NCBI GenBank assembly: GCA_019843655.1
Contig: JACDQD010000002.1
Span: 4,598,585 to 4,662,584 of the forward strand
DNA length: 64,000 bases
From: Lethocerus indicus
Taxonomy: Eukaryota > Arthropoda > Insecta > Hemiptera > Belostomatidae
Direction: 5' to 3'
Positions 48,401-61,400 of the stretch are shown one piece after another; the stretch's first letter is position 1, and each line of letters opens with the position of its first letter. The position numbers and the translations under genes were made by a program. The notes beneath the pieces are model-generated. The model worked only from the letters and a program-made list of their open reading frames with translations. It was not told the DNA's origin and did not search any database.

Positions 48401-51396
48401 ATCACCTATTTGAATGAAACATAAAACTACACTCGCGTGTAATTTCAGTACAGCATAATATAATGCGGGATCTGCGATAAAGATCGGAGAAAGGTTCATC
48501 CTGCGGTTGGGCCCCCATTGTTTGTTGGTCTGGAGGAGGAAGTCAGGGAACGACCGCAACCGGCTCGTGACTCACTTCTGTCCCGAATCTGAATGGGAAA
48601 TCTCTTTTCGAAGAATATTTTTATGAGTTTTATGAATTTTTTATTGATACAAACATACAGTTGTTAAGGTCGGGCGTCCTATCAGTCGCAAGCTGCCCCC
48701 GTATAAGTTAATGCCCACCGTGGCCTCTCTTGTAGAAATTCACAATAGCCGTAACCACAAAACAACGAAGCAGTATATTATTAATCTGACGATCAGGCTG
48801 AAATATGAAAAATGAAAGTCAATGCTTATAAAACTGTGTGTAGTAAATATTGAACGGGAAGAGAGCTCAGTCCGGAAACAATTTCAAAGCAGCGTGAACA
48901 AAGGGCCCATGCGTCGGCCAGGGGGGAAGTAGAGAAACTCCTCTCTTCGTATTGTACCAGCGTTAATAGGGATGTAGTGCATGATTCATCGAATAATTAA
49001 ACGAAAAAAAAAACAGTCTGGAACATCTCTTTGTTGTACCGCTTGAGAAAAAGTACCGGATTAGTTTTAATTCGCCTGCATATTGGAATATACATGTTTT
49101 TAATTAGAAGAACGTTGTAAACATTCTGCTATTGAATATTAAATTGTGCGTTCTATCTAATTAGTTTGATCAAAGTGTCGATGCAAGTGTACGTAGAGTC
49201 AATTCTAATATATGTTCGTTCCATTAATATTCTTGAATTAATTTATCAATTTTTTATGGTAAATAATCTTAATATCGGTTATTGGTTTACTTCCTCAAGG
49301 TATATTTCCAAAATCGGTCCGACCCGAGACGGAATAAGAAAGAGAGAGGGAGGGGGTAAGTTTAACCCACGCTGAGATATTACGAACGATCAGTGGCCTC
49401 CACATAAATATATAGAAATGTCCTTCGAATTCCGTTTTTAAGAATTTTTCACTAGGTAAAAATAGCTTATTGACTGAATAAATATGATCGAATCTAAATA
49501 GAATCAAATAAATGAGGGGCTATACGGAAAATCGGACAATTAATGGGTGTTAGGTATCATAAAACTTTTCAATGATGTGTACATAAAATGACATTAATTT
49601 GTTATAAATGTTTAAAAATGTAACAAAAATATTCGGTCCGCTAATGAACCGTCGGTCGATGCATTCATTCTCCGGGTAGTTGTACTGTGCTTGCTGAGTT
49701 AGTCAGTACTAACGAGGGTCTGACTCAGTCGGGTGTCGTCCCCAAGAGGGGTGAACTCACGCTCCCTTTATCCCTCAATTCCAGTCCGATTTATTCGACG
49801 CTAATAAGGACATGCACCGCTGAACCGACTAATAACATCTCCCCCCTCCCATAGAGGGGATGACTCATCTGGGCATGAATTTATGTGAAATTTATTCAGA
49901 AATAATGAAATACACTATTCGCGCAATAATAATAGATGAAAGAAAACCCCAAAACGAATAAAGAACAATTTTTCCTGGTTCTCCACAATTTTTAACCTAG
50001 TTAATCCGATGTTTTAATAGGGTATAGATGTAGTTATGTATGGGTCCAGCAAACTCACAACCATTTCGCGTTAATTACATACTGAATTATATACTGTTTT
50101 AAAAAGTTTTAAAAATGCCTCGCTCCATACTAGTACATTGGTATATGGCCAGAAAGCCTTATAACTGGGTACATCGCGCTATTTATTATGGCACATATAA
50201 TTGCTACTCATTGGGGAGCTGGCTTAGTTATATGTCCCCATTGCTCGTTCGGACCCTTTCACGCGAGACTCAACGTTGTAACGAGGGCCCTCCTTAGGGC
50301 CACCATCTGTCCGCCTCTGGGTATAATAGGGCTATTGAAATGTCTATAGTCCTGGGAGCACTTAGGCCACTCTCTCTCTCTGTCATCGTATTCCTCACTC
50401 AAATTGACACTGCTAAAAGAAAAAAGTCAGTCGCTCTAGTCATAAATTGAAAAAAAAAACTATTATCGACACCCGATATTACAAATTAGTTTACTAATAA
50501 TAAGAAAGAGTAAAAATGCATACTAAAGACGGTGAGAAACCGAAGCCGATCTGACGTAAAACCGAAACGCCGAGTGAAAACGGTGAAAGCTTGCATATGG
50601 TGCCTTATCTCGTTAACCCAGGATCGCAGTTTGCTTTGCTTTTCACTTGAACATTAATTACGACAATTCCTCTTCAAATAGTACTTCAAATAATTGCGTA
50701 TATTTCTTTTCGCAAGTATAAATAAGAGATAATATTTAGTTCTTACCCTATAAGCTCGGACATGTTAATTTTCTGAGAATTTGTCCTACATAAATAAAGC
50801 TGAGGAATTTGAGTAGGAAGGTAGCACACGCCTCGGTTCGATTTTTTTCAGTTCTTCAAATTGACTCATTCGACGCGGTGAAAACCGGTGGGCCGCGCAC
50901 ATCCGAGAAAAAGGAATAAGGTTGAAATAAATTGTCAATTTATTTATAGGACGGTTATTCGGAAAGGAATGGAAATCCTCGTTGGCCTCGTTGAAATTAA
51001 ATCGTAGAAATCGGCCGACAAAGTAACCTATTAGTTGGCGGCCTTCGGCGCTATTCAAATTAATTGCCAGCTTTCAGAACACACCCAGAGATAGTCGAAA
51101 GAGCATTTTCTTCAGTCCTTTCACATATTTATTATTCCCGTACGGACAAGTATTAAAAATTGTAAAATACATTCATAACCCAACGGAATGCAACTCTACA
51201 ATCAAACGAACGTACACAAGTTAGTCTATAGTTGTAGATTGTGCGCATATTTAACAATGTTTTGCATGCGATTTATTTGACTTGTGAATCGTATAATTTT
51301 ACACGGTGAGTAAATAAAGTTATTTTTTTTTGTTATATACATAGTTGTGTAGTAACATAATAGCGATACGTAATGTGATATTGTTCTTAATAATTG

Positions 51397-51434
51397 TGTG
51401 TGTGTGTGTGTATATATATACACACACACACACA
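51397..51434. repeat. Palindromic compound microsatellite (TG)7(TA)5(CA)7
   Basis: A 38-bp perfect inverted repeat made of three adjoining dinucleotide runs. It can form a cruciform or hairpin along its whole length. Confidence 0.95.
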
Positions 51435-51844
51435 AAAATTGTTTCCATTGTATAACAAAAATTACCGCCTTTCACTCTATTACACATGTGTTATTATATG
51501 TAGCTTTAGATTTTGAGGTGATGAAAGAGTGGAATGAACTTCAGAAATTGTCGGAATTTGAAGATAATTATGTATGGTTAAAAATAACTAAATACATACG
51601 GCCTACAAAGACTGGACGGTAATTTCAGTGTATAAAAGCAAAATGCCCCTAGCGAAATCATGTAAGCATGTGTGTTTACATAGCGCTCGCATTTGGAGCG
51701 CTGGGGATTTACCGGTATATTTAATTTCGCACTAATCGTTTGGAATGATAGAATGGTAGGGCAGTTTTTATTAGGAGTCTGCGATTGATTGAAGGGTTAT
51801 TAAGGTCCGTACAGATTTATTGAGGTACTCGGTTCGGCCAATTA

Positions 51845-52170
51845 GATAAGGAGTGGGCCCGCCCATGTTTTAAAACGGGAGGAAAGAGCCCTAACTAATA
51901 GGGGGTTGCCGGGGGTCGGCCTAAATGGGGATGGGGGTTGGGGGTTGGTTTTCACAAATATAACGGTCGCGGTTATACGGGGGCCCTCCCCAAAGGTATA
52001 AATCGGGCCCTTTTCATACCTTGTCCTTTTTCTTCCGACTGACTCCTTGTGTGTGGCCGGCGCCCCCTCGCCCTCCAGAATGAATTTCTTTTGGAGTGAA
52101 AACCCGCCCTTATCGAATCCACCCTCCCCTGTAGGATGACTCACGCGCCCTTCCAGTCGGGACGGCCGAG
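51845..52170. other. GC-rich island with G-tract cluster
   Basis: Five runs of four or more G (51901-51905, 51911-51915, 51927-51930, 51933-51937, 51940-51944) lie on the plus strand, separated by loops of 5, 11, 2 and 2 nt. The minus-strand frame at 52183-51842 is open for 113 codons, but its product is low-complexity and unrecognised. Confidence 0.5.
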
Positions 52171-55100
52171 GGAAAATTATCATAAAACTGACTCATAACG
52201 CTTTGGAAAGAGGTAAATGAGCCGACCGTAGTTTTATTACGCTACGCTTCGGTGGGAATAAGGATAATGTGTACCGATTGGGAGTTTCAACTAGGGGAAG
52301 TCCGAGGCTGTTTTTAGCCGAACCACTGACACAACCTCATGAGTGACTTGTTGTGGTCTGGTCCCACTGGTGAAGGACGAACTAATAAATCAAGCATCAT
52401 AACAGGATAATGAATAATTGTTAGCATTCTAAGTAACTATATAATAGTAACGGGTTAATTCAAATTATTACAATTACAACAATTAAGGGCCGAATCTATA
52501 GGGGAGAAAGGAAATCAATCGGAAGGGATAAGCGAGAAACTAAAATCCCTTCCCGTTAATACCAAAAATCTGAACCTAGAAGCTAGGAAATATTTATTAA
52601 ATTATTTTATCAATAATAATCAATTAAAATCATTGCATTATTACAGTCGGGTCAGAAGTTTCACATTAGTATTTCATTACACTAGTATATATGTTACACT
52701 ATATATTATGTATAGTACACTATGGTTAGTGTTAATGGGTGCCTCGCCCGTGCAATACGGACTTTTCTTGCCGGTGGAATTTCTGGGTCAGGCAGTTGGA
52801 GGATGCCAATGGATTGAGTCACTGGAGGCATCTCTCTGGCTACGTGGCTCTGTTATTGGTACATGGTACCAGTCTTGAAGTTATACGTCAGGACTGAGTA
52901 CTTATTATTACACTTTGAGTCACTTATTATTACCGTGTATGTACAGTCTGTCACACTGACATTTTGTTGTACTTAGGAAACTAATAAATTAACATTTATT
53001 TAATTCTATGTGACCTTATTTGATCCCAAATAAAAACAAAGATTTTAATTTAAGATTTGGATTAGTAATAAAACGCCTTTTATATTGAGTACGTACAGGT
53101 AGTTATTACATCGATTTCCAAAGCTCGAGTTGCGGTACATCCCCACTTTTCTCAACTAAAAGTCACTTATCAAAGCTGTATATCTAATGCTTGAGTCATC
53201 TTCGGCCGTAGCTTCCTGATCAAGTTTCAGTTCACGGCGAGACTCCGCGGTGGGAATAAATAAAGTACAATGTTCTATTATTACAAATGGATCATCACTT
53301 GTATTTAACTTTTCGCCTTTGTCAGTGGCATTCCGGCGAATTGGAGTCGGATGATATTTAATTTTTTCACGATATTTTAATTAGTAAATGCATTGAACTA
53401 GCATTCCACCTACCGTATATATAAGGGCATATTTATTTAAATTCTTTGTTAGTATTACATCCTAGGTTATCGATATAGTTTCGCGATAGGCCAATGAGAA
53501 TGAGTGTTTGAAAATAATATTAGAGGTTGTTTTATTTCTTCGTCTCTGAGTGATCGTTACTTTGATCAGGAGTGATCTCCAAGCGGAGAAACGGAATCGG
53601 AATGTATAATCAGAAGACATTCTGGCCGCTGAAAAGGGAAATATTAACGGGCGCCTTACAACAGTCACGTTTCTTGAGGCCTCCTGTTTGAGGAATATAG
53701 CAAGTGTTTTAATCTGGCGGTGATGTGGGAAGGGTGGAGCTCGGAGGATTTGTGTGCAATGGGCCGCAGTTACACGCTACACCTGTGTGACGGCAAACGC
53801 CCATTCAACAAAACCCACCAATGAAGAAATCTCTTACGTCGCCCTGTCCACACCAGTCAGACAAATAAATGTCATCAGAATTTCCCAATAAATAGAAACA
53901 ACTAATTCTATGTCACAACCTTATGAAACCAAGACGCTAGTGACAGCGCTGAGAGCACGCTTCATCGACACTACTAACCCCCTTAAATCTTTAATAAGTT
54001 ACATTAAATAATCTGTAAATGTAATAACACCGGAAAATGTGCGAATGATTTAATTTCACGTTCAATGTCTATCCAAACGTTTATTCAATTGATATTTCTC
54101 CTGTAAAATAGCGGGTGTTTCGTCGATATAAATCACTCTGTAACTCGGGCACGAACTCGTTCGCATGAACCAACACGACTCGACTGTCCCGGTCGACAGT
54201 TTTGTTTCGCGTTAATCTGAATTCGACCTTTTACAATGAACAAGTGCAAAAACGTGCTCGAGCTCACCGATCGACAGATGCCAGCCAACCGCCAACCAAA
54301 TCGGTCAGTCAGTCCTATCCTCTACCAGCGCCAAGTACATTAGATCTTTCGAATTTACATTATCACGCAGATGAGATTATAGTACACTTATATTCTATTA
54401 CTGGTACAAGCGGGAGATAGATTAAAGTATAATTACTAATTACTATTGACATATCGGTGTGTACGAAGACTGGTTGGGATTTGGTTTAATGAAACCGTTC
54501 GGAACTAAAAGATCGTCCATTACGACTAATAAGATTTGATTGTCTACGGCGCTTTTGGATATGATCTCTATTTTCAACATATAGATTGCACTAATTCTAA
54601 TGTACATTAGAAAAATCTACAGTTAATAAAAATGTTTAGAAAACGGCGAAGGTTTCTGCAAAATACCTGTTCAGCGTATTGAATGCATACTGTTTAGGTC
54701 CCAGAAGGGACTATGGGCGTTGACTTGACCTCCTGGAGGGGTGCCATTGACGCGCCGACAGAGGAGCCGCCCCATGTCCATGCCCATCCCCAATACTGAA
54801 AACAGATATACACAACAGTCAACATTCCGAACAATTCATTTGTTAGGTCTGACTTTCGGCATTCCCACGAAACGGTCTATAAAAGTAGTTGAGGACAACA
54901 ACCTCTGGTGTACTCTTTACCCAAACTATGTCTCCAATTGCACAGAGGTATCTTTGAACGCCTTCAGTTGGACAGCTGAAGTAGTATTTAGAATATTAAA
55001 CACTAATAAAATACAGCATTATGCTATTTTTAGTTTTATACAAAAATATAATTATGAGTGGATAAGTTACTAATGATGTACATAAACCAATTTGACTGCC

Positions 55101-55940
55101 TGTTTGATTCATAGGTAACTTAAAGATTATAATCCCACAATGCAATCTGTTATCCTTGCGAAGTAAAACTACTGAAACAGAACACTAGATAGCTGTTGCG
55201 ATCTTCCGTTTTGACTAATTTGGTACTGAGCTTGACAGTTTTCGATTTCTCGACAACATGAGTAGCATTCTGCCACTTAACCAGTTAACGAGTTTCATTA
55301 TATAATACAATATACTTCAGGCCGACAAATCTTTTACTCTATAAAATCTCATGTGGGAAAAACCCCTGTTAACAGGTTCCTCCATGTTAGACCTTTTCTC
55401 ACTCGCAAACGCAATTAGAAACTATTTCTTTCCCTTTGCGTGAAAGAAAAACAATGGCCACCTTTACTATTATTAGCCGGTCGGTAAATGTCCTAGAAAT
55501 TTCACGCTCCGAATTAAATCCTTGCGAATCGCGCACCGGAAGTGGGAGGCGGAAAGAGGAGAAAGTTCAAAATCGAGTTCGGTTAAGTCGGTTATTTAAA
55601 TTCAGAGGTACAATGCGGACACCGTGCGAACTGCAGGGACTACCATATACCTACTACCTTGCATACACTTTCCCCTTCAGCTTGCTAACAAGCCAATTAC
55701 CTCGGTTCAATATTCCGTCCGGTTTGGAGGGGAAATTGATCCGCGGAATTTTTTAATCTGTTCTTACTTTCAGAATGGCCTTTAAAGAAAAAGGGGGGAG
55801 AAAAAAAATGTCCGTACTTCGAACGCTTTCATTATAATGGGGGTTGGCCGAACCGGTACTAGCGGTTGATTATAACTTGTCGATTTCGTACGTCCATTTT
55901 TGCTTGAATACAAAATGTTCATTCTCTACGGCCGGTGCAA

Positions 55941-55941
55941 T

Positions 55942-55980
<39 letters not shown>

Positions 55981-55981
55981 A
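55941..55981 (+). repeat. Interrupted (TA)n microsatellite followed by a G-run
   Basis: A 41-bp TA tract broken once by an extra T, directly followed by a G-rich run (55983-55997). Confidence 0.9.
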
Positions 55982-58394
55982 CGGGGGGAGGGGGGGGCTC
56001 AGAATTAATTTGTCGAGTCTAAGAACATTCTGTTATTAATGTTAGTTATCATATCCTTGTCGACATAACACACATTATGGTAAATAGTATCCACTAGTAG
56101 TTTAATCATAAACATGAGTAATTTTGAGCGTTTGTATTTAATACCACCTCTGGTTGTTTATACAAATTTTTTAAGGCGAATAATTGAGTGAATAATTATT
56201 GCCTAAAAGAATTCCAGTTGTCAGAATATTAAGATTATTATAAAGCATTAGTGTTCCCAGTCCGTAAATGTATATCGCATTATAAAGAAAAAAATCTTAA
56301 GAATAATTTTTAGATTCACTACCATTTCGAGACATTAATTCTGTTTTCTTAATCCAATAATTAGGCAATCTGTAAAAGTATAATATTTGTAATTTATCAA
56401 AGAATCAACGACAGCAAATGTTAAACTTATCAACATTTTGAACTGTGCCTATTTATAATAATGAAAATGCATTTTTTTCTTCAGTGAAGTATTGTACCGT
56501 TTCGTGTAGTGCCGAGGCAGGAACAAGTTCAGGCGTAACTGATATTTACCGCACGTTGTAAAGAATAAGAAATGGGGGGCGGGGAGGTCCGTCAAATTTG
56601 ACCCTGGGACAATAGCCAGCTACGGGGGCTTTGTTTAGTACACCCGGGGGTGGTCCTCACGGTCACTGATATTCAGCCCTATTTTCATGTCTGACCCAAA
56701 GTCAGCCCCCAACCAGGTAGCGCATCAAACAAACTGATATCGGACTTCTGGCCAATATCGTTGAGTTGAAATTTGAAATTCGGTTCGCCACCGGGATAAG
56801 AACCCGGGTCGACAAATACCAATACAGTCCGAAAATAGTGGATGACACAAAAGTCTCTTCTTTATTTTGATGAACTTGCAGTTGTCAGCCATAGTTTTGT
56901 TTATGAACACAATCTGCTATCGCGGACAAACGCAATAGGACGCGCTCACTCCCATCTGCGAGCGCGATGAGCATTCCCACGAACTGTTTGCCTAAGCTCC
57001 TGCCCAGTTCCCGGTAAATTATTGCTCAGAATTTCTTCAGAACCGACGACAAAATGTTGATACGATCCAAGAGCGGAACGCGAACGGTATACCGTTCTGA
57101 CAATTATTCAAGGTTCGCTCCTGAAGTTGGCCAGAACTGTACAGAGTACAAAGTACAGATTTGCCTAATGTAAATATCATCGGCAGAAATGTATTGTGAG
57201 AATCAATATCAAGTGCGGTCGCGGTACATAATTTTAAGCACCCCAGTGCGCTTTGTGCGTTGTCATACTGTTTTCTTAATATTTTTGGTTTTGGGTTGGT
57301 AACTCTTATTACACGATTCGCACATTCGGGTTCATTACCCTGCCAAGTGTTTTGTGGTCTGGTAGAGGACCCTGGCCAGGGATGGTGGCCGTGGAGGTGC
57401 GTGCGCCATGTGCATTAATGTGGGGTGTGTGAGTGAGTAGCGTATATATACGGGACCGTCAGATCGGAACCTTCGGTCCGATACCCCCGTTCGTAGCCGA
57501 CAATCTATCCACACCGCGACGACAGCTGTCGCTAATAGGGGTTGATAACAGCAGGAGTATAAGTTAAACTCTAGGCGTTTAACCGTTAAGACTCGTCACC
57601 TCCTTCCTTGAACTCCCCCGCTTCCTGTTCCCAAGTTTCGGACATAGTCTGAGGTCTCAGGAATAGTCGCGAGTTCAGAATGCTGTGCTCAAGTGGAAAA
57701 AAGACGGCGCTAGAGGACCGAATTGAATCCGACAGTCGATAATTTCCCACTTGAATTTTTCAAGCGGCCCCCTCCTGGAGACCTCACTCAATCGGTTTCA
57801 CTCGCACGTCGTACATCGACTGGCAGAAGGACTAAGATATTTGCAAATCCGCTTAAAATTGTTATTCAAGAGTTAACACTGATTTATACCGATCAATTGA
57901 ACATGCTACAATGTCTTTTGTGCCCCCCAATATTTAAATAGTTTACCTGAAATCATAAAGTTTATGGCTGTTGGTTGTAAATGATGAACTTCCATCAAGA
58001 ACATCGCTTTGTCTTCACGAACGTAATGAATGTTTATATAATAATCTCAGTTTTATAAATTAAAATATCGCCATGATCCAATCGGTGGTTTTAAACTTGA
58101 ATTCCTATAATATACTGGTATATCGTCTTTTTCGACAGAATAATACGCAGTCCAAGGCACAGTTGGCATTACAAGAATTACCAGTTTAGGCAGTATATTT
58201 CTGGTGGGTATGACATATGACTTGCCTACCGCAGCCAGTGTTTACCTGTCGACCGGTAGGACCCCCGATGAAGGGTGCCTCCTCAGGTAGTTCCTCAGCG
58301 CCAATACCAACCCGCCTCGATTGTGCCTCAATTTGACACAGACCGGCTATTTTTAAGGGGAAGGCGGCGAGCAGAGACACGGTCACCTAATAAA

Positions 58395-58470
58395 GCTTTC
58401 AGGGAGTCCCACGATTGAGTCCCTCCTCCTACCTGTCCACTGAGCTAGCCACACCGGCTCCCTTCCATAA
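58395..58470 (-). repeat. tRNA-derived SINE-like fragment
   Basis: On the minus strand, GGTGTGGCTAGCTCAGTGG is an excellent pol III A-box. It is followed about 35 bp later by a weak B-box-like TCGTGGGACTCC. No tRNA fold follows. Confidence 0.45.
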
Positions 58471-61400
58471 CTACCGAGTTTTTTTTTCTGAAAATAAGCT
58501 TTCGACAACTTGAACGATTCTATTTGGTATATAAATATAATCCAGTCTTCCCGCTAATAAAGATGGCGCGGAGTTTCACTTCAACCCTAACCTACAATCC
58601 CTGCAGACGATCTGTGCTACTCGGCTGGTTTGTACGCCATAAAAAAGGAAAGGTAAACTGAATTAACTTTTAAAAATAATTTATACAACGGTTATACTAA
58701 AATTAAACTGTAATCTTTTTAATAGGAGACTTGCGCAGAAAAAATGGAAATGACCTATAGTGGTCTCATGTCATGAACGTAGGTTCTTAGATCGTTATCC
58801 TTTAAGTGCTTCAAGTTAACCATGAGACTGATGGAATGTCTCCGTCCCTGGTTGCTTTTTTTCCATTATTGGTTATTACGAGTGTCATTTATAGAACAGA
58901 AAATAAATGCGCAAACGATGTCAGCAGAGAAAAGGGAGAATGAGTTTTATCTGACGTGCGATCGATCGTCCGACTCCCCTCTTTGGTCTGGTACTGAACC
59001 TGTGTCGAGGACGAGCCATTTAGAGTAGGGTGGATGTTCCTATAGTAGGATGCACCAGTAGTTACCTATACTATTTACCAATTGACATAACACTGTTCCT
59101 AATATTGGCTATGTTATAATAACCGGAGAGTAATTGACCGCTCATGATGACCGGAACCGGTAGTCTAAAACCAGAGACCGAGACCAGTATTTCAGCACAA
59201 TATTGAGAGCTCTCACGAAATATTATACAGTAATGTATGAAATAATGAATGAAAACATCGGGGAATAGGCGGAAAACTATTTCTATAAGCGTATAATATA
59301 ATTTTATATAATACATATATAATCTGTATGTATCAAAGCTATCTGTGTATATAATATATAGTATAGTCTATATTAAACTTAGTGGAAAGCAATGATAATC
59401 ATGGAAAATCAGAAAGGAATAGGGCAGCGGCAGAGCAGACAGGATGCCCCACCATCAACCTACATCCGCGGGTGACTCGCGGTAGAAGGTAGAAACAACA
59501 ACATGTCTTTTAATAAGAGCGGTCTACTTAGTCTATAAAAACTGTCACAGGAAATTTGGGTGAATTTTTTCAGATATAAACCGCATCGGTGCGAATAAGA
59601 TCTATGCTGTATATTAGACCAGGCCACTTATTAATGTCAAAGACGACCACTTGTGACTAATAGCGGGACAGTCGGGCGTTGCCCAATAACAAGACCACGG
59701 CCGACCCCTCGATCCAAATTGCCAATTAATCGACGCAGTAAAAAGGCCGATAAAACAACTCGGATAAGTTGTACGCCGTTAATAGACCGCGTATGTAGAA
59801 TGGAGGGTTCTAATTGACAGAAATTAAAAGCTAGAAACAGAAGCTACCCGGCCGGCGTGGATTTGATTAACGGTCGCCGGTTCCTGTGAAAGGATTGGTA
59901 CGGATAAACGAAGATAAATATGGAACTGACTCTAATGTCATGGGATCTATTGAAGGTGACCTAAAAACATCGGCTCTGGCTTTGAAAAATGTGAGCGGAA
60001 TTTCAATCGAGAACGAGTTCAACTATATAGATTCTGCAAAAACGTGAAACGACAGTGCGTTTTCAGTTCTCACAACTAATATTGCGTTTTTAACTGTTTT
60101 TATTGCCACGGCCGTAAAATTGATGTTCACATATCACTAGTAAGGAATAGAACCAATGGAGGAGGACACCTGCGATCATCATGCCACCTGAATTACGGAT
60201 AAAACGTTGGTAAACTATTCTTCCATTGTGACTTATTTGTTTATTACGGGGAAATGTAAATTCGTAATATGGCCCACAGCGGATTTGTTCAGTCAATGGA
60301 CGTCTCTGACTTCGCACGATCTGACTCGAAACTCGAAAATCGGTTCTCTCTGAATCCAAATGTCCGGAGCCAGACAGCATCTTAGTATGAGAAATTCGTA
60401 GACAGACCGACCGTTGGAAACGGACAAGAGCGACTCCAATGTTAAGGGGCAATTTACAGGTTTAAGGAAGTCCTTGAATTCTGTCCAAACTGTATTGATT
60501 TGTTTCTGTTTTGTTATCGACAAAAACTACCGGTACAGTCAGTGCACTTTTCGACTTTTTCGAGTGCTAACAAAAAGGCATCCAATTCGGCCCAAGACAT
60601 CTTTTGTAATACACGAGTAGACAAAAGGAATTGGCTTTCAGACTCGGCGGGCAATTATAGGGCTAATTAAAATTAACAGAAAAAACCTCCCCTTGGGAAC
60701 TGAAAAGAACTCTAGACACGGCACAGATTGTTTAGCGGCCGTTTTTAATTTACAACTCCGCTACAAAAGTTCTCTTTCTTTAATTATGTTTCCCACTATT
60801 TGCCGCCACCGCTTAATTAATTTTCTTATTAGTTTTGCTTTACGCCATTTCTCCGTGACCCTTAGACTGATAGTTCCATCAATTGCGACACCTATCTCAG
60901 AATAGAATTCTGAAATAAAACCTAGGTGTTGAGCCCGGTTGGAACTCTATGCATATCTAGGGACACAAACATACGTGCCGCAGCTGTCAAGCCGCAATAG
61001 TCAACTCAGGAAGTTTTCATGCTTCGGCAAACTTTGGCTGACAGCTGTCACCAGTAATGCCAACTGTAAGAACTTTTTTCCAGAAGAAATATTTCCATTT
61101 CAAAAAATGCCTATTGATTATTACAGCGCTGAACATTCGAGGATCATTTTTTAAGCATTATATTTTTCCATTTTAGATCATTCATTGTAAATTAAACATA
61201 AGCTTCGAATCCTAAAAAATTCGCATCGAAACAGTGCCTACTTTTTTGCCTCTTCGACATATAAAATATTGACCCCGCTGTCCAAAATATTTCCGCCGTT
61301 TTTCTCAAAAATTATAAATAGGCCTCCTCGGTTATATATATGTAGTGAGTTCACTTACTATTGAAATACTAAAAAACATGTCTCCCGATAAGATGAGGAA

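Larger units (their letters stand above)
44009..48567. other. Non-coding stretch with hairpins
   Basis: Inverted repeats lie at 44332-44375, 45454-45476 and 46851-46872, and a dispersed repeat copy at 45019. Open frames at 44251-44508, 45291-45590 and 46091-46372 show no known domain. Confidence 0.5.
48568..53198. promoter_or_regulatory. Cluster of nine AP-1/CNC-Maf type motifs
   Basis: Exact TGACTCA begins at 48568, 49721, 49861, 50862, 52137 and 52189. Its reverse complement TGAGTCA begins at 52815, 52916 and 53192. The flanks differ, so they are not copies of one repeat, except that 52916 lies in a short duplication. By eye I found only three others in the window (1263, 8500, 19143). Established knowledge: TGAGTCA is the bZIP AP-1 site. 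Inference: a possible homotypic enhancer for an unknown target. Confidence 0.35.

Noticed and set aside
39546..59795. Shared 12-mer AATAGACCGCGT at about 39547 and 59781
   Set aside because: Flanks do not align. Shared 12-mers are expected by chance in 64 kb.
60090..60452. 120-codon open frame on the minus strand
   Set aside because: No recognisable domain or start context. Treated as chance.
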